Source: Bugula neritina
Taxonomy: Eukaryota > Bryozoa > Gymnolaemata > Cheilostomatida > Bugulidae
NCBI GenBank assembly: GCA_964035545.1
Contig: OZ037768.1
Coordinates: forward strand, 5,199,241-5,263,240
Direction of reading: 5' to 3'
Length of the DNA: 64,000 nt
Below, in pieces: positions 47,901-62,238 of the stretch (position 1 is its first letter; every line of letters starts with the position of its first letter). The notes under the pieces were generated by a model. That model searched no databases, had not been told where the DNA came from, and saw only the letters and a program-made list of their open reading frames with translations. Both the position numbers and the translations under genes were made by a program.

Positions 47901-50900
47901 GAAAGGATATGCAAATAGGCATGTATTTAATGTATAAAGACCATCTTGCTCCATAATATATACTGTATGAACAGCTGCAGAATAATAAAGACAATAAATT
48001 GAGTAGCTGTTTCACCCACCAACTGGTCCGTTGTTATTGATTCGAACCGTGCGAGTCACGCTTTTAGCATTCGAAGCAAGAGTCCCAAATCTACAGCAGA
48101 AAAATAATTAGTGAATGCTCTAATCAGCACAGTTGTTATATTGACTTAAAAAAATTCAACATTTGAATGATATAACACAGCAGAAAATAAATAAGCTTGA
48201 CAATAGACTGCAGGTAAAAACTGGTAGAAAGTGTCGATAGTGCTGTGGCACAAGTCTTAGTGGTCGGGCTATAAGTAAACTTTCCACATACCCAGTATAA
48301 TATCAGATATCATATTTGTATTACGTTATACATACCATGATAGTGTTGGCAAAACCTTAGCAAAGTAATTTACTAATTGAAACTGGCCTTATACACCTGC
48401 AATGTCACCTATTATCAGGAAAGCCAATTCTATACCCTATGGAACTACTTCTTACTGACTGAAGGTAACATCTCACCTCAATGATGGCTCCTTAGTCACA
48501 GCTGCCATGTGAAACTGCAGAGGTATTCCTGTGACATGAGCTGTCACGGGAATGTTGAATGACCCATGGTCACGGATATATAAGGTGATGTCGTCTTTAT
48601 ATGTGCCCCACATATCACTGTACAGTGCCAGGTCTACAACTAGTTCTTCATAAGGGCCCAGGTAACCCCGAGATGGGGTGGGTACAATAGCTACCCCCTT
48701 GTTCGTCTTTAGTAACTGTTGCTGCAGTTCTAAAATAAGTGAAAGCTGCTTTATACTAGGTTGTTATTACTCTGTCAAATAACGTAAAAATTTTACAACT
48801 TGGCTAAAAAGGATTTAAGTTTCAAGCAGCATAATTTAGCTAACAGGAAATGGCAATGATCAAACTTAGCAAATCGAGTAAGTGAAGCCTACTTAAACAT
48901 TAAACTAAAATCACTTTATTGACATATTATGTTTATAGCAGACAACTCCTAACTAATTCAACTATCCATTGCTTGTGTTGCCATGCAAAAATATTTTGAA
49001 ATAAAAATTATTTTTAGGAAAAACTAATATTTTTGAAGTGCACTATACAGGGATTATAATATGTAGCTAAATATTCAGTTTTAAAAATCATTGAGAGTTG
49101 TCTGCTCAATGTGGGTATTAATGAACTCTATGGCTTGCTGGATGACCCTGCATACATTGCAATAAATATGTCACAATATTACAGCTGCTTTACGATAACA
49201 AAGTCGAATTCATTACTAGGAAATACTTCTACTTTTACAGAGCTTGTTTGTACGAACTGTTATTATTTGATAAATAGAATAGTTTGCAGGAAGAGGTAAT
49301 TCCCTTTACCTACACTTTTCACGATTTTTAAGTGTTTTTGAAAAAAGTAAAGAGAAATCAAGAATTAATCTCGATAACTAGTATAACGATATTGCACGCA
49401 ATTAATAACTAAGCTCAAGTTACTATGTTACTAGTACATCACACATCTACTATCACGGTGCATTCACTGATGTCTAAATACTAATTAATGGGATATATGT
49501 TTAATCTTCTATTTACAGGTAAATAAAATAATTTAAAAATAATTGACAAAACATTTTCTCATGGTATTAGGGTTTGTTGTCCCGTTAGTGCCAAAAGTTT
49601 CAAAGTGTTATGTTTGTAATAGCATATCTCAAAGTGCGCAGATAAACTAACCAATTGCAGCTCTCTCTTTGCTCTTGCTGTTGGGATCAGCTATATTCAG
49701 AGTCCTCTGTAACAATGCTTTCCTGCAAGATAAGACAATTGTTAATAGCTGATACTATAGAGTGCCAAATGGTCAACAACTCAATTAAAAGACTAAATAG
49801 TAGACCTAAGTGCATGAATAATGAGGGTATAAGAGCAAAGTAAGAAAGCTTTTTGCAGCATATAAAATGGTTAAATACTTTGTCAGCAAATGAGATAAAA
49901 CTTATAAGCGAAAATGCCAAAAAAAATTTTACTAGCTCAACTTGTGAAACGAAACTCAAAATTTTGCAATTATTACACATTAGCATAAAAAAAAATTGTT
50001 TAGCAATTGTGTGCATCGGAATTTGGGAGAAGTAAGTCATTGAATATATTTAGCCAAGACTTAGAAAAAGTATCTTACTTTGGTTCATGTTTTCTGTCTG
50101 TACGCCTAGTTTTGGCTGCAGGAGGAGTGGGTAGCTTAGCAGCGTAGTGGTTCACTGAAAGGGAATAGGCTGTGTTCATAGGAGATTTGTTTCTTATATA
50201 GAGGTACTTGTGTGCACTCCCCTGTACACTCACTGTACCAAAGTCCACACTAGCGGTATTAGCTTTAGACTCATCAAAATTTCTACAAAGTAAATAAAAC
50301 ATATTCATAATTAAATTTTCAAGCCACTGGAAAAAAGAGTTGTAGGAATATTTGAAGATTATAGCTTGAAACTATTAATAAAACTAACCGTATGTTAGGT
50401 GAATCTTGTATAGCGTAAGCTATCTGAACTCCTTCCAATTTAGCAGTGATGGAGAGAAGTAATGGCTCGTCCATTCCTGATATATAGCATGGTAGTATGA
50501 GATCCTTGACATAGCCTGTCTGTAACAATCAGTATGTGAATATTACTTAGCTTGGTTTCTCTACACACACATGGCACATATGAGTGGGGCTGCAAGCACC
50601 AACCTAGCCATCTGTTTTCATACAGTAGATTCAGTTGGCATTACATTAAATATATAATTAGCTATAAAGACAGTAAAAAATAACATAATTTAGAATGTGG
50701 TCCAAACAATAGAACATCAGCCTATGTTGTACTATTCATAGCGGGACCCAGAATCTATCAAATGGCACTAGCCATGGAAACTCTAGACTCTATAAATCAT
50801 GACCATTTTAGTAAATGTTTTAAATATAATCACAATAACCATAACTCTGAAGTTAATTTAACGTTGCAGATGTCACACTGGCAACGGATGTGTATATAAT

Positions 50901-53900
50901 AATGTGCAATGGCGGTAACATACATAGTTGCTTGTAATTCTTAATTGCAGCTCTAAAGTTTCCCGGGGACCAAGTTCTCCTTCCTTACGAATATAAAGTT
51001 TGCACGAGTCGACATCATCGCCCAACGGCTACAATGAATCATCATGAGTCAGATGACATAACGACTAACCTGACACTCCTAACACTACAAGCTTACCCAT
51101 GTGACTAACCAAGATATATCTCTATACTCTATGTTTGTAAAAAACACAACTTCTAATGTTGCTCTGCTACGTTATATTCCTTTTCTGTAGAGTAATATTT
51201 AAAAGATTCAAGTGTTAAAACTATGATGAAAGCCACAGATTTAGCAAAACGAAGGACAGTATATAGAACATAAAATTAAATGAATGGATATCCTACAACA
51301 TGTTTCATGTTCATCATAATATTTATCAAAAATAAACTAATAATTGAAGAGGTAGGTGAAGTAATGGAGAAATTGAGAAAAGCCTGTGTTCTAGATTAGA
51401 AATTTAGCAAAAGAAGTTAGGTTTTCACAAGAATTTTTACCCGTACCAGACCAAAATTTAATAAAATATTAAAGAACTTGGGCTAGCACAATTTCTCTAC
51501 TACTGCTTCAATATTTAATTGTGTTAGGTGACGATGGTAAGGACACCATACCTCTCCCCAGGTGAAACTGGTGGGTAGTAATGACTGGTTAATGAGAGTA
51601 ACAGTCTGAATGGATTTGATATCAACAAACAGAGCTGGTATGTTAAGATTACATGACAGCAGGCAAACACTCGGCTTCTGGACGTCGGCCCTGACCCCCA
51701 CAGTTCTACAACAAAATCTTTACACCTCAGTCTACACTAACTTCATACACAAAGCACACTTGGCAAGACTAGTCAACAGTGGCTTAATAGAATAAGCACA
51801 CAATGAAACTGGAGACAAAATAGAACCAAATATTTTGCTTAGTCAGGTTTCAAAATTTTTAAGTTGAAGTTGGGCTTCATAATTAATTTGTGAACACAAA
51901 ACTGTTCATGCTAAAATTATGTATTAGAGTTGAGACCACCAAGAATGAAGAGTTTCTCTAAACAGCTAGTGGCATGTTTAAATGTTCAATAATTGAATAA
52001 ATAACTTAACAAATAAATAATTGAATAAATAAGTTTTCGATTTAGCTGTCATGCTTCGAAGATGAGTTTTGCAAAAAACTTCCTTTAAGCATGAAGAATC
52101 CATAATCATGTAGCTATTGGTTAAATTCCAAGTACATGCATCATAGTTATACCATAAACAAGCATGAATATAATATTACGATTCAATTCGTGTACAAGAA
52201 CTGTTTAAGGATTTGTCCCCTCATCAACACAGAACACAGTACCATGGCCCACATTTTCACAATGACAGAAACTTATGTTTCTACCAAAGCAAATTTCAAA
52301 TGTGTAAATTCATAACAGACAGCTCAAGTAACTTTAAGAGTTACGGGCCTTGCACAAAGTAGGCAGCTTGAATCCTATCTATGAGTGCGACACTGCGTTT
52401 TCATGACATTCGCTCTATGCGAATGGATGCCCGTACGGATTAACTTATGGTTGCAGTTTTGCTTCGATGCAACTATTTCCATGAGATGAATGAAAAGTCA
52501 ATTCGCATAATTCGAATCATGGAAATGTAGTGCTAGTTTACTTGCTGCTAAGATATTATAAAATAATTATAACTCTGCAATTTTATCATCACAAATATAT
52601 AAATCCTCAACACGGCACTGCCATAGCACACCTTGAAACTCCGCCATTTCCGACTGCCAACTCAAAGAATGTCTGCACAACTTTACAACTTCTTGGAGAA
52701 AACTCGACTTTGATTTTCCTACTTTCTAAAGGCTTCAGCTCTCCAATCTTAGGAGTAAAAGAAAACTCGCTCTCTTCCTGTGAATGTTTATAATAAATGA
52801 AGATTACTAATATTAAAAAACATTGATAATATAGTATTGTAAAATATAAAATATAAAATACTCAAAAAGGCAAAAAATACGAATCGTTATATTACAGCCT
52901 GAATGCATACATGTCCTTTAATCACCATAAAAATAGTAACAGATGCTACATGGACAAAGTTTATTTGGTAAGATAATCAATACCATAAGTTATAACCTGT
53001 AAGATTGATGATTCAAGTAAACTCAGATATCTTACTTTTGGCTGATTAGCAGGAAGTTTCTCTGTAATCTCAAAGGAAGCTGGCATCTGACTCTCGTTAT
53101 GCAGAGTAAGAGTAGTAGTGACGGCAGTACCAAATCTCACCAAGCCAAAGTTTATGTCTGGCTCTCCAATGTAAACCTCAGGCCCCTGCATAAACATGTG
53201 GAAGGAGTTGAATTAGCAATGCCTGTATACAATGCTGAATAGGTTAGGATCGTCTTTCAGTTAAATTCTAACCAGTTCAAAATTAATAATATGAAGCAAA
53301 ATGTGTAAGTGAGTGAATCAAAAGTATATTAATCATAGCCCTAAAATCTTACAAAAAATGCTATAAACTGGGTGACACTATTATAAACCTTCAAATAAAT
53401 TAACACGTTCGTCACTAAAACATAAAACTCAACTGTTGCATACTGGAAGAGCTATCAAACAACATAAACCTTTTTTGACCTTACCTTAACCTCAAAGTCA
53501 ACATGTAAAGCGATGGGTTCCGCCAGGTTCTTTACGTGACACCACACAATCTCATGCATCTTGCCGACGGCACATCCTGTGATACTCAGCTCCATGTCCG
53601 CCATCATTGATGGCCCTGCAGCATACATTTACTGTTACAAGAACAGACAGTAAAAGCTTTAGGGCCTCAACAACATTTTGAAAGGTCATGACAATTGTCC
53701 ATTCAGCAGCTTGTCACGAGTTACATACGATGTATGAGCAGGTGTTAAATTAAATACAATCTTTTTGGTACCCTAAACATTTTTATAGATGTACAAGCTG
53801 TTGTTGAGGTTTATATCACTAAAATTTTCAAGAGAAAATCAAATACTTATAATTAAAATAATTATTGCATGTTTGCCATTTATGCACTATCCACAATCCA

Positions 53901-56900
53901 TATATGAACAATCTACAGCATTGCACAATTGCTAAAAATACAAGACATTTGTATTGTGCTGCAAATATAAACCAGCTACAAAGTCGTGTACGACTCACCA
54001 ACTTCTCCCAGAGCAGGAGTTACTTCTAGAATATTTCCTGAAGAAGGTCCTTCCCATTCGAAGGTTGCTGATGACACACTGTTGTTGATGAGCTACAATA
54101 AAAAACAGTTACAAATAGCAGAAGGCAAGCACTGCAAGACCAAAGCAAGCTCAGGTTGAACTAACTTCTACTTCATAAGATATAAACTCAAGCCTGTGTT
54201 TGCTAAATTTCATCAAAACTAAAGTGCTTTTATTTTGACTTAAAATTGTTTATGAAAATCAATGCAATCAGTAAATAAAATCCTTTAAACATAAATTTGG
54301 TAGTTTTCTCCACATAACTTAATCACAAAAGTTAAGCGTTGATGTTTTATTTCACAATATATTTGCAAGCAGTACAACAAAATATTACAAGTACTGAAGA
54401 AACCAGTTGGTAAAAAGAACTTGAAACAAAAAAATGTTTTGCTTGGAAGCTGCAATACAAAAGAAGTGATGATGATGATAAAAAAAAATTTCAACACAGC
54501 TGCACACACACACAATACAGTGCAACACTTACTGTGAATTGTCTTCTCACGGTGCTACCTAGCAGACTTTGCCCATTGACATAGATAGCATAGGGCTTCA
54601 ATAGAACCTGCAGTGGTATACACTCAGCCTTGCATTCAATTTCTAGGGCTGTGATGTCCCTTTGTACTGAACCTGTAAAGTAATAAAATTGTAAATAGCA
54701 AATATACCAGACTAATGAGTATTTCCCTATACTTATAGATATAGACTATTATAGAGAAGGCATAGTTTATAACACTTTCACTGTTAGTATAAATCAGCTA
54801 TAAAATACTCTTCAGAATATCTAATTTTACATGATAAAAAAAAGCAAACAAAGCAAAACAACAATAATCACAGACATAAAGAGATGAATTATAAATTATA
54901 ACATAAAAATATATGTTTTGATTATTAAACTATTACTAAATCTTCCAAATATGATAATTGAAGAGTATTGGAATGGCCTACTGGCACATCTCTATAAACA
55001 TAGGTCATTATTACTAGAACTAGTTCAGCCCTAAAAAGGTAGTGATTACCAGAACTGGCACAGCTCTATAAATGGTGATAACAAAGAAGAAAAGCCATGG
55101 TGCTGTTACAAACCTAGAGTTGACCCTTTACCGGCAGCAGTATCAGTTTCCACTTGCTGAGGTATGCCAGGCAGCACCATATGGAGGACACTGTGATATC
55201 TTTTCACCTGTCCACAATAAATCATTGATAAATTATTATTTATTTGATAACAATTAAGGCAATGCAGTCAATGCTTACTGGTTAACACTTGAACGTCATA
55301 TTAGTTACATCACATTACATGTGCCTAAATTATCACAATCAAAATGAGTATAGGGCACAGGTGATTCAAATGCATTCAATAGTAGGAAACAGCAAAATAC
55401 AGTGAAATTATTAATTTGTTTGCATTTTTAAAATAATTTTTTAATTCTTTCCAAGCAGTTCCCATTGAGATTGATAAACAAAAGTAATTCCATAGGGTAA
55501 ATTAATCACAAAAATAGAACAGATAACTCCGAGCAAAAGGAACATCTAAAATCCCGAGTATAATACTAGCCTCGGGAGGAGCAAAAGTCAGCATGAAGTT
55601 AGCGATTCCGGATGGTTCCAGAACTCCATTCTGAGGTTCAATAGAGAAAGGAGATTCCACATCAAGTGTACGAGATAGAGCTGTGGCGTTCACTGAGCTC
55701 TCATCTCCTCCAACTTCTGGAATATCTTTACCGCTGGTGATGTGAGGTTTGACCACCATCCACTCAAACGGAAGTGCTACATTCCTGAGAACATAATCCA
55801 AAATATAACATTAAACCACAACTTTCAACCAATAACTTAACATAACCCTTTGATATTCAATATAATAATGCAAAAGCTAGGTTAAAAACATACGTAGAGT
55901 TACTTATAATCAGAGATTTCTGAGTATAGGTGAATGGATTAAGATCTTCAAACTTGATCAACTTCTGTGATGTTGCGTCGTAGAGTTCACCAGCCTGTTT
56001 CTCACTGGTTCCTCCATCCACCGCAACAAACTCAGCACCAGCAAGTTGCCCTTTGCCTGTCAAGAAAAAAGTCAAGTGATGTTCATAAACCTCTAGAAAG
56101 TTGACATGTTCCTAAGGCTAAAGAATCTCTTCTAAGGGTCTTGGTTAATCAAGTAAAGCAAAGACTGTTGGTGAAAATGTTTTCTTAGCACTCAGAAATT
56201 AGCCTAGAAAAAAAAGTGCAATTTTTCATTGTTTGCTCAGCCACATGTAAAAATTTTTGCTCCCCCCAACCGGAAACCGAACCTCAGACTTCTAACTCGT
56301 AAGCAATTGTGCTAATCATTACACTACGGGGGGAATCACAACCCCACACCACACTTCTTTTTTGGTTCTGATTCAAGTACAATAACTTTTTCTTCAACCA
56401 ATCATCAATTATTAATAAATTTTATAACATGAAATTAACAAATTAAAGAATTAGTCAGTTCCTCAATGAGATGAAGAGATCTCAAAGTGTCATATGAGGA
56501 CTTTAAATGTGACGCAAAAGGTATCATTACCAGTGAGAAGCAAAGAATTGAATAATTGGTTAGTTTACAATATAATTATTAGTGGCAATTTTGCTGATTT
56601 ATTTAAAAGCAAACAGTGAATAAAATAACTGACAAATTAATATAATATTTAGTGATTTGTTTATAAAACCTACCAGTGATTGTAAACTGTTTCATATGAC
56701 AATTGTCACAGAGCATAAGAACTTCGTGATTGTCCTCTCCTAAAGTCGTGGGTCTGTAGATCACTTCTATCATTGTTGTGTCTTTATGATCCAACTCAAA
56801 TATAGATGGGCGAATTTGGAAAGGTAGGGCATCAAGGAGTGCAGGGTTGACACTGGTCTACATATTAACATCACAAGCAATGTATGATACCAACAGTCTG

Positions 56901-59900
56901 CACTTTCAACATTATAAGGACCAGGTTTATGGTTTAATATTGAAAATTATAAAGTTGAATTACAGGTTTGAAATCTGTCTTTGAAATGATACAATTACAA
57001 ATATTAAACGTAAATGTAGTTACTGCACAGAATTTATAAATAACTTCCAGTTTTATAAGCTTTTTTTAGAAAACTTGATAGCAAAATGTTATAAATACTG
57101 CATCATAAAATTGGGAATAAATCCTTTTTGATCAGCTTATTCTGAAAAATGAGGTTTCATTAGAACAAAATTATTTTTATTATCTAATATTAAAAACTAG
57201 AAACATTTAATTTGAAATAAAATGTTGAAAATTGTTACCTATATAACAATTATGAAAAGCTTTAATGTCATGGAATATTAATCATCAACTGTCTTAACTC
57301 ATGTATTGCAGATTTACGTGACAGAAAATAATATATTGTGTTGCCTGTTGAACAAGAGATACAACAATCTAAATAATTTATACAGCAATCATATAAAAAC
57401 TATGATAAATAGTTATATAACTGCAAACTAAAAACATGAGCAAGCAACTTCAATTATAAAAACTTTGAATTCCCACAATGCAATAGATCAAGGGACTTTG
57501 TTTACCTTGAAGCTTGTAACAGGCCACTTCTCCTTAGAAACCAGACAGAACTTGCCGTTGCCTCCTTCGTTCTTTATGAAAAATTTACTAATTTTCATTC
57601 CTCCAACCAGACATTCTCCCAGATTGATGGTCGCAGGCACTAAAATAAAATTAGATTTATATGCAAGTTACTGGCGTTAGTAGTATTAGCAACTGACATA
57701 AAACAAGAAAAAGTATTAGTAGCTTTTATCAAAGCATTTGGAATTTTAATTTCAGTGTCATCTATTTCTATGAATAACAGAATTAAAAATATAAGATGTA
57801 CAAGAGAAGATACCAAAAAATATAAAAACTTTACAGTTGACTCACAAAATTCAAGATGCAAATTCTACAAATAGCACATCGATATATTCATAAGTTGTGT
57901 TTAATATAAAGGTTAAAACTTGCATAGATGATTTATTTATAAATTTCAACAAACAAATACATACGCGTCAGCACTGGAGGAGGTCGTTTAGCAATGACCT
58001 TGACAATGAGTGGCTCGGCAGACTGACTCTGCACGTGAATCTCATCAGAATATTCGCCGAGTGAGTCAGGCATAAACCTGACCTTGAACTGAGCGCTCAT
58101 TCCGCTAGCTACAAGACCCTGTTCACCCGGGAACTGCCCTGCATAGTATATAGTACACCATCTGAATAGCGAGACGACAAGATAGGATAACTTCTATGCA
58201 CTGCAGAAAGAGTTCCGACAAAATGCTGTAAGTCCAGTCATTTTGATATTACTAGCTGTTATTACTACACATACTACTAACTACTTCCATAATGTGCAGA
58301 TAAGGTCTACTAAAAAGAATAACAAAGTAAATTCTCTTCTATGAAACATTATATTTGCTTTAGGAATAATCTGTAATGCAATAGTAAACTCGAAATTCTC
58401 ACTGTAACTACTTTAATAACAAAATAGTGTTATGCTGAAGCTTATAACTGAGTCTTCTAGATTAAATATAATTTTAGAAAAATAAAATGAGAAATTTTAG
58501 GAGTATTCCTACCTAAACCAACGGAGAAGAAGTTCGTAGAAGTTGGAAGAACTCTAACTGGACGCAAGGAAGCACTGATATTCTTCAACACCAGCGTAGC
58601 CTCGTATACCTGACCAACCTGGTAGTTGGTAAAAGTGATCACAGAAGGAGAGGCGAGAAACACCTAAAATAAATATTTGTCATAAAATACAGGTGACATG
58701 TGAAGATAAGTGAAAACAGGTGAAATGTATAAGAATCAGTCTCATAAACAATCTAAAATTCATGAATGTCAAATTGTAAAAAAATTAATTCAGATAGAAA
58801 TATAAGTGCTTTCCATACTAACTGTCAGCCAATAACGATTCTCTATCAAATAAGCTGGACAATGGTCAATTTGCTCTGAGCTCACAAAATCACAAACAAA
58901 TATATATTCATATAAGTAGAGTAGAACTCTGTACATACCTGCACCTGAGAGATGGGTTTGGCAGACACAGGTGGCTGCTTTATGCTGATTTCTTTAGCCT
59001 GAATCTTGTCGGCTACGGTAAGCAGCTGTACCTGCGAGACGTCATGTCTTGGGTTCTTCAGGTAGTTGGTTCGACTCTGTAGCTTTGCCAAAGCAGCCTT
59101 GTCTTGTTCTCTTGCTTCAACAGCTAACTGTTCTGTCCATGTTTTCTTGCCATTCTGTTTTACATTCTTCATGGAGCCCTGATTGAAAGAATAAAAAATT
59201 AAGTGCCAAATTTCTTCCAGTCATAAAAATAGTACGTTGCAAGAAAATTGAGTAAAATAGAAAAGTAGGCATAAATTACTGAATATCAGTATATATTTTT
59301 GTTGGTATATTCTACTAGTATGGCATTTAATTATAATTTTTTTTTCATAATCTGTAATTGATATTAAATAATGAACAATTTGATATGAAAACATTGAATC
59401 ATTAGTTAAACCAAACATAATTAGTTCTAAATTAGGATAAGAAATTTATCTTTTAAAGACTAAAATAAGTGCCATAATTTACAAAGTACATTTAGTAACA
59501 TAAAATATCTGGTAACAGCTGAGATTGTGAGAGATGTTTGTATATTATATTACTTTGGCAGGATGAGTCTGGAAAGTGGCTATACTATCGTACAGCCCAC
59601 CAGCTTCAGATCCTTCTTTTATATAGTCTACACTCTCAGCATCTTCATTGTCTACATGAGCAGTATAATAAATATCAACAATACTTTATACATATTATAT
59701 AATTATAGAAACATGACATAAGCATAGATGACACCAATCTGTCACTGACAACCTAATGCAAGTTCTCTCTGTAAGTCATAAGAGGCTGTATTTAAATCCA
59801 TACTTGGCCAAACCCTTCATTAAAAAGCTCCAACTTCATATCAATTTAAAATATTGTCCAGGTTTGCTCCCTGTTCTCAATAATATAAACTATCAGTTGG

Positions 59901-62238
59901 TAAACACAAAGTCTCCAATAATAGAAGGTGGTGACAGAATAAAATAGAATCCTATAAGTTACAACATTCACTGATCTATTAAAGTTGCTAAACCCCCCCC
60001 CCCCCCCCCTTGAGGTCAGATGTGACAGACTACACAACTAAGTATGAACATTTAAATAATGCAATCATTTGAATGCTTGCTGGTCATGTGCAAAGCTGAT
60101 CTGTACAACAATGTATCAGTAATATACAATAATATATCTGTAATATACAATAATATATCTATAATATGCAATAATATATCTGTAAGAATTTTACTGAAAA
60201 TATGTAATACGTATTTAATACATATATACTATAATCTTATTTATAATCAAATTTATTTCTATGATTAGCTTACTCTTACGTGAGAGTGAATTATACATGC
60301 AATAACACTATGGAAAACTTTAGCCAAGCTTAAAGTACCTTATGCACTGTATTACCAAACAGTAACGAGGGAGATATTTTTCACTGGAATGAGAAAAAGT
60401 TGACTATAAAATTTAAGCATCTTTACAAACAATAGCTTTATTTAATATAGTTATAATAGCAGTATGCTGCAGTAGCTTGTAGAAACAAGCCTAGTAAAGT
60501 TAATATTTTAGTAAGAAAATATTTGAGTTGTAGGTAGCGCAGTATAGAGTGCTAATCAATATGCCCTTTGAGGATTACTCTGGTAATATACAGGCTCAGT
60601 GCCTTATTATAGACAAATATTTTCATTTAACAAATTAAAAGGAGTTACTTTCAATATATTCACCTGCAAATGTATAATTTTCCAATTCAGAGTAATTGTT
60701 AAGAGGCCATCTTTAAAAAAAGCTTAGGCAAAAGAAGCAACTGTTTAAAAACATTTGTGAAAGTAAAAAGTAGAATAAATAAAATTAGTTTTATGTCGTC
60801 AAAAACAAGGATCAATTGTGATGTTCATACCAAGCGTGCTGTTGAGTTGATTCACTTTACTAAGACTAAAAGAGGCTGTCATAATATCTGAATCCAACTT
60901 CTTCAAACACTGTGAGCCTCTTAATTTTTCCTTCTTTTCCTTCTTACCCTTTGATGCATGCACAAAATTTGCAGTTTCCTAAAAATCAACAACAATTTAT
61001 CTCATAAAACACATGATAATTTTATTTTGCTATATCTATAAATTGTAAATATTATGACAAAAACTGCATGAGTTACCAAATATGTGTATTGTATAATGTA
61101 TATACACAAAATGAAAAATCCCACTGTGGTAATTTTTATACTATATTATATAAAATGGCATTTAAAGAATTACATAGATACACATATATTTCGCAATACC
61201 AAGTGTTGTATCAATACAATACCTTAAGATAAGAGGGGGCTGCAGGTGGCTGGGGTTTGGGCACAGTTGGTGGCACATAGTTTGCATATCGATCAGGAGT
61301 CAGAAGATTGAACTTTTTCAACAGATCAAAGTTCAAACATGACCTGTTTAAAAAGTGTCAAGAATTACTGACTGCAAACACTGATTAACACCTAAGTAAT
61401 TTTTAAATTAGAAATAAATATAAATACAAAATACGTATTTATTATATCTACCTACTTTCCAATGCAGCTAAAAGCTATATAATGCATAATTTGTTACTAA
61501 TAAAGCACACAATAAACTATTGTTATACAAAAACAAAGTAAGGTATGATTTCAACCTGAAGTGGTTGCTGCCAGTGGGAAGGCCTAACTCTTCAAGTTGT
61601 CCAGCAGCTGTGGCTCTATGAGTGTGTCTTTCATCAGCAGAGAGGGCTTTTACTTCAGCCTCCATAATATGTTTCTCAAGCATAGAGATTTCATTCAATC
61701 TATTCTCAGTTTCAGTCAAAACCTATAAATTAAATTCAACATGTGTACAAATATAATTAAAAATAAAAACAAATAAATAATTAAAATGCTGCTACCTGCA
61801 CAGGACAGAGTAAGAATAGGTGAGGTGAAGATAAAAGAATTAAAATTAATGCATTTCTACAGTGAATATGGATCTAATATGTTAAATATAATGCTATTAT
61901 CTTATTAAAATACCTCTTGAAGACAATCTACATGTCGTTCATGATACTCATCTTCTCCGCCTCGAGTGGTGATTAAATTTTTTATAGTATCAACAGGTAT
62001 GGCATCTCTTGTGAACAAGTCACCGAATGTTCTTGTTAACACATGTCGTACATTTTGAGATCTGAATAACATTCAAGATACACATTTAAGACATTTACAG
62101 TGTACTTGACATTTAAAAACACTACATATGTCGTAATGATATATACCTAGCTGATGACGGTCTGTGGAGTCTCATTGAAGGCTCGCCTTCACCACCACCA
62201 GATGAAATAGTCCTTACAGGACTTGCAGTGTCAGCCAT
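41935..62238 (-). CDS. DLEC1: DLEC1 (CFAP81) orthologue, 36 coding exons, 1732 aa
   Basis: Large cilia-associated protein built of ASH/MSP-type immunoglobulin-like repeats; vertebrate DLEC1 (about 1750 aa) is linked to motile cilia and tumour suppression. Exons in transcript order, right to left: 62147-62238, 61914-62061, 61556-61722, 61223-61343, 60831-60978, 59554-59651, 58939-59178, 58513-58663, 57965-58138, 57506-57639, 56674-56857, 55894-56056, 55571-55784, 55114-55207, 54533-54672, 53999-54092, 53485-53615, 53036-53185, 52632-52777, 51552-51705, 50924-51028, 50389-50519, 50079-50282, 49652-49722, 48477-48729, 48020-48090, 47713-47847, 46987-47216, 46767-46883, 46561-46652, 46286-46439, 45503-45595, 45113-45286, 44002-44126, 43225-43374, 41935-42085. 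Family landmarks in order: FTRDA...RGGEDEYHERHVD and an N-terminal coiled coil (81-125); NYLKNPRHD; RPPPVLTL; MLCDNCHMKQ; HSVLHMVL; INFGLVRFG; WGTYKDDI; SYGEPFPKRDADGN; C-terminal GTGSFDEKHE. Residues 1306-1355 are a Ser/Pro-rich linker. The intron after exon 13 appears to be GC-AG. The frame is open throughout. Confidence 0.95.
55208..55570 (-). other. GC-AG intron of DLEC1 (after exon 13)
   Basis: On the minus strand exon 13 ends ...CCT CCC GAG and the next bases are GCTAGT. The following exon (GTG AAA AGA TAT CAC AGT) restores the family peptide APPE-VKRYHSVLHM only if the intron starts at that GC. The nearest GT, four bases on, breaks frame. Confidence 0.65.
56259..56335 (-). mobile_element. 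tRNA-like SINE head, family B, in DLEC1 intron 11
   Basis: On the minus strand a 6-7 bp acceptor-like CCCCCC/GGGGGG pair encloses GTAGTGTAATGATTAGCAC (A-box and D-arm) and GGTTCGGTTTCC (B-box-like). The anticodon and T stems do not pair. Aligns with the head at 28414-28483, so I read it as a decayed SINE. Confidence 0.55.
59652..60830 (-). other. Long DLEC1 intron 5 with simple repeats
   Basis: A 1.18-kb intron. It contains a run of about 17 C at 59994-60010 and a 21-bp tandem repeat at 60115-60186. No other feature seen. Confidence 0.7.
60115..60186. repeat. 21-bp tandem repeat, about 3.4 units
   Basis: Units of the type ATCTGTAATATACAATAATAT repeat with two or three substitutions each, inside DLEC1 intron 5. 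Confidence 0.85.

Noticed and set aside
49687-50040. 117-residue minus-strand frame
   Set aside because: Overlaps DLEC1 exon 24 in a different frame and runs into the intron; it has no family features.
56259-56335. Functional tRNA gene on the minus strand
   Set aside because: The acceptor stem pairs but the anticodon and T arms do not.
60530-60610. Another tRNA-derived element (GGTAGCGCAGTATAGAGTGC)
   Set aside because: Only an A-box-like word is present; no convincing B-box or match to either SINE family.
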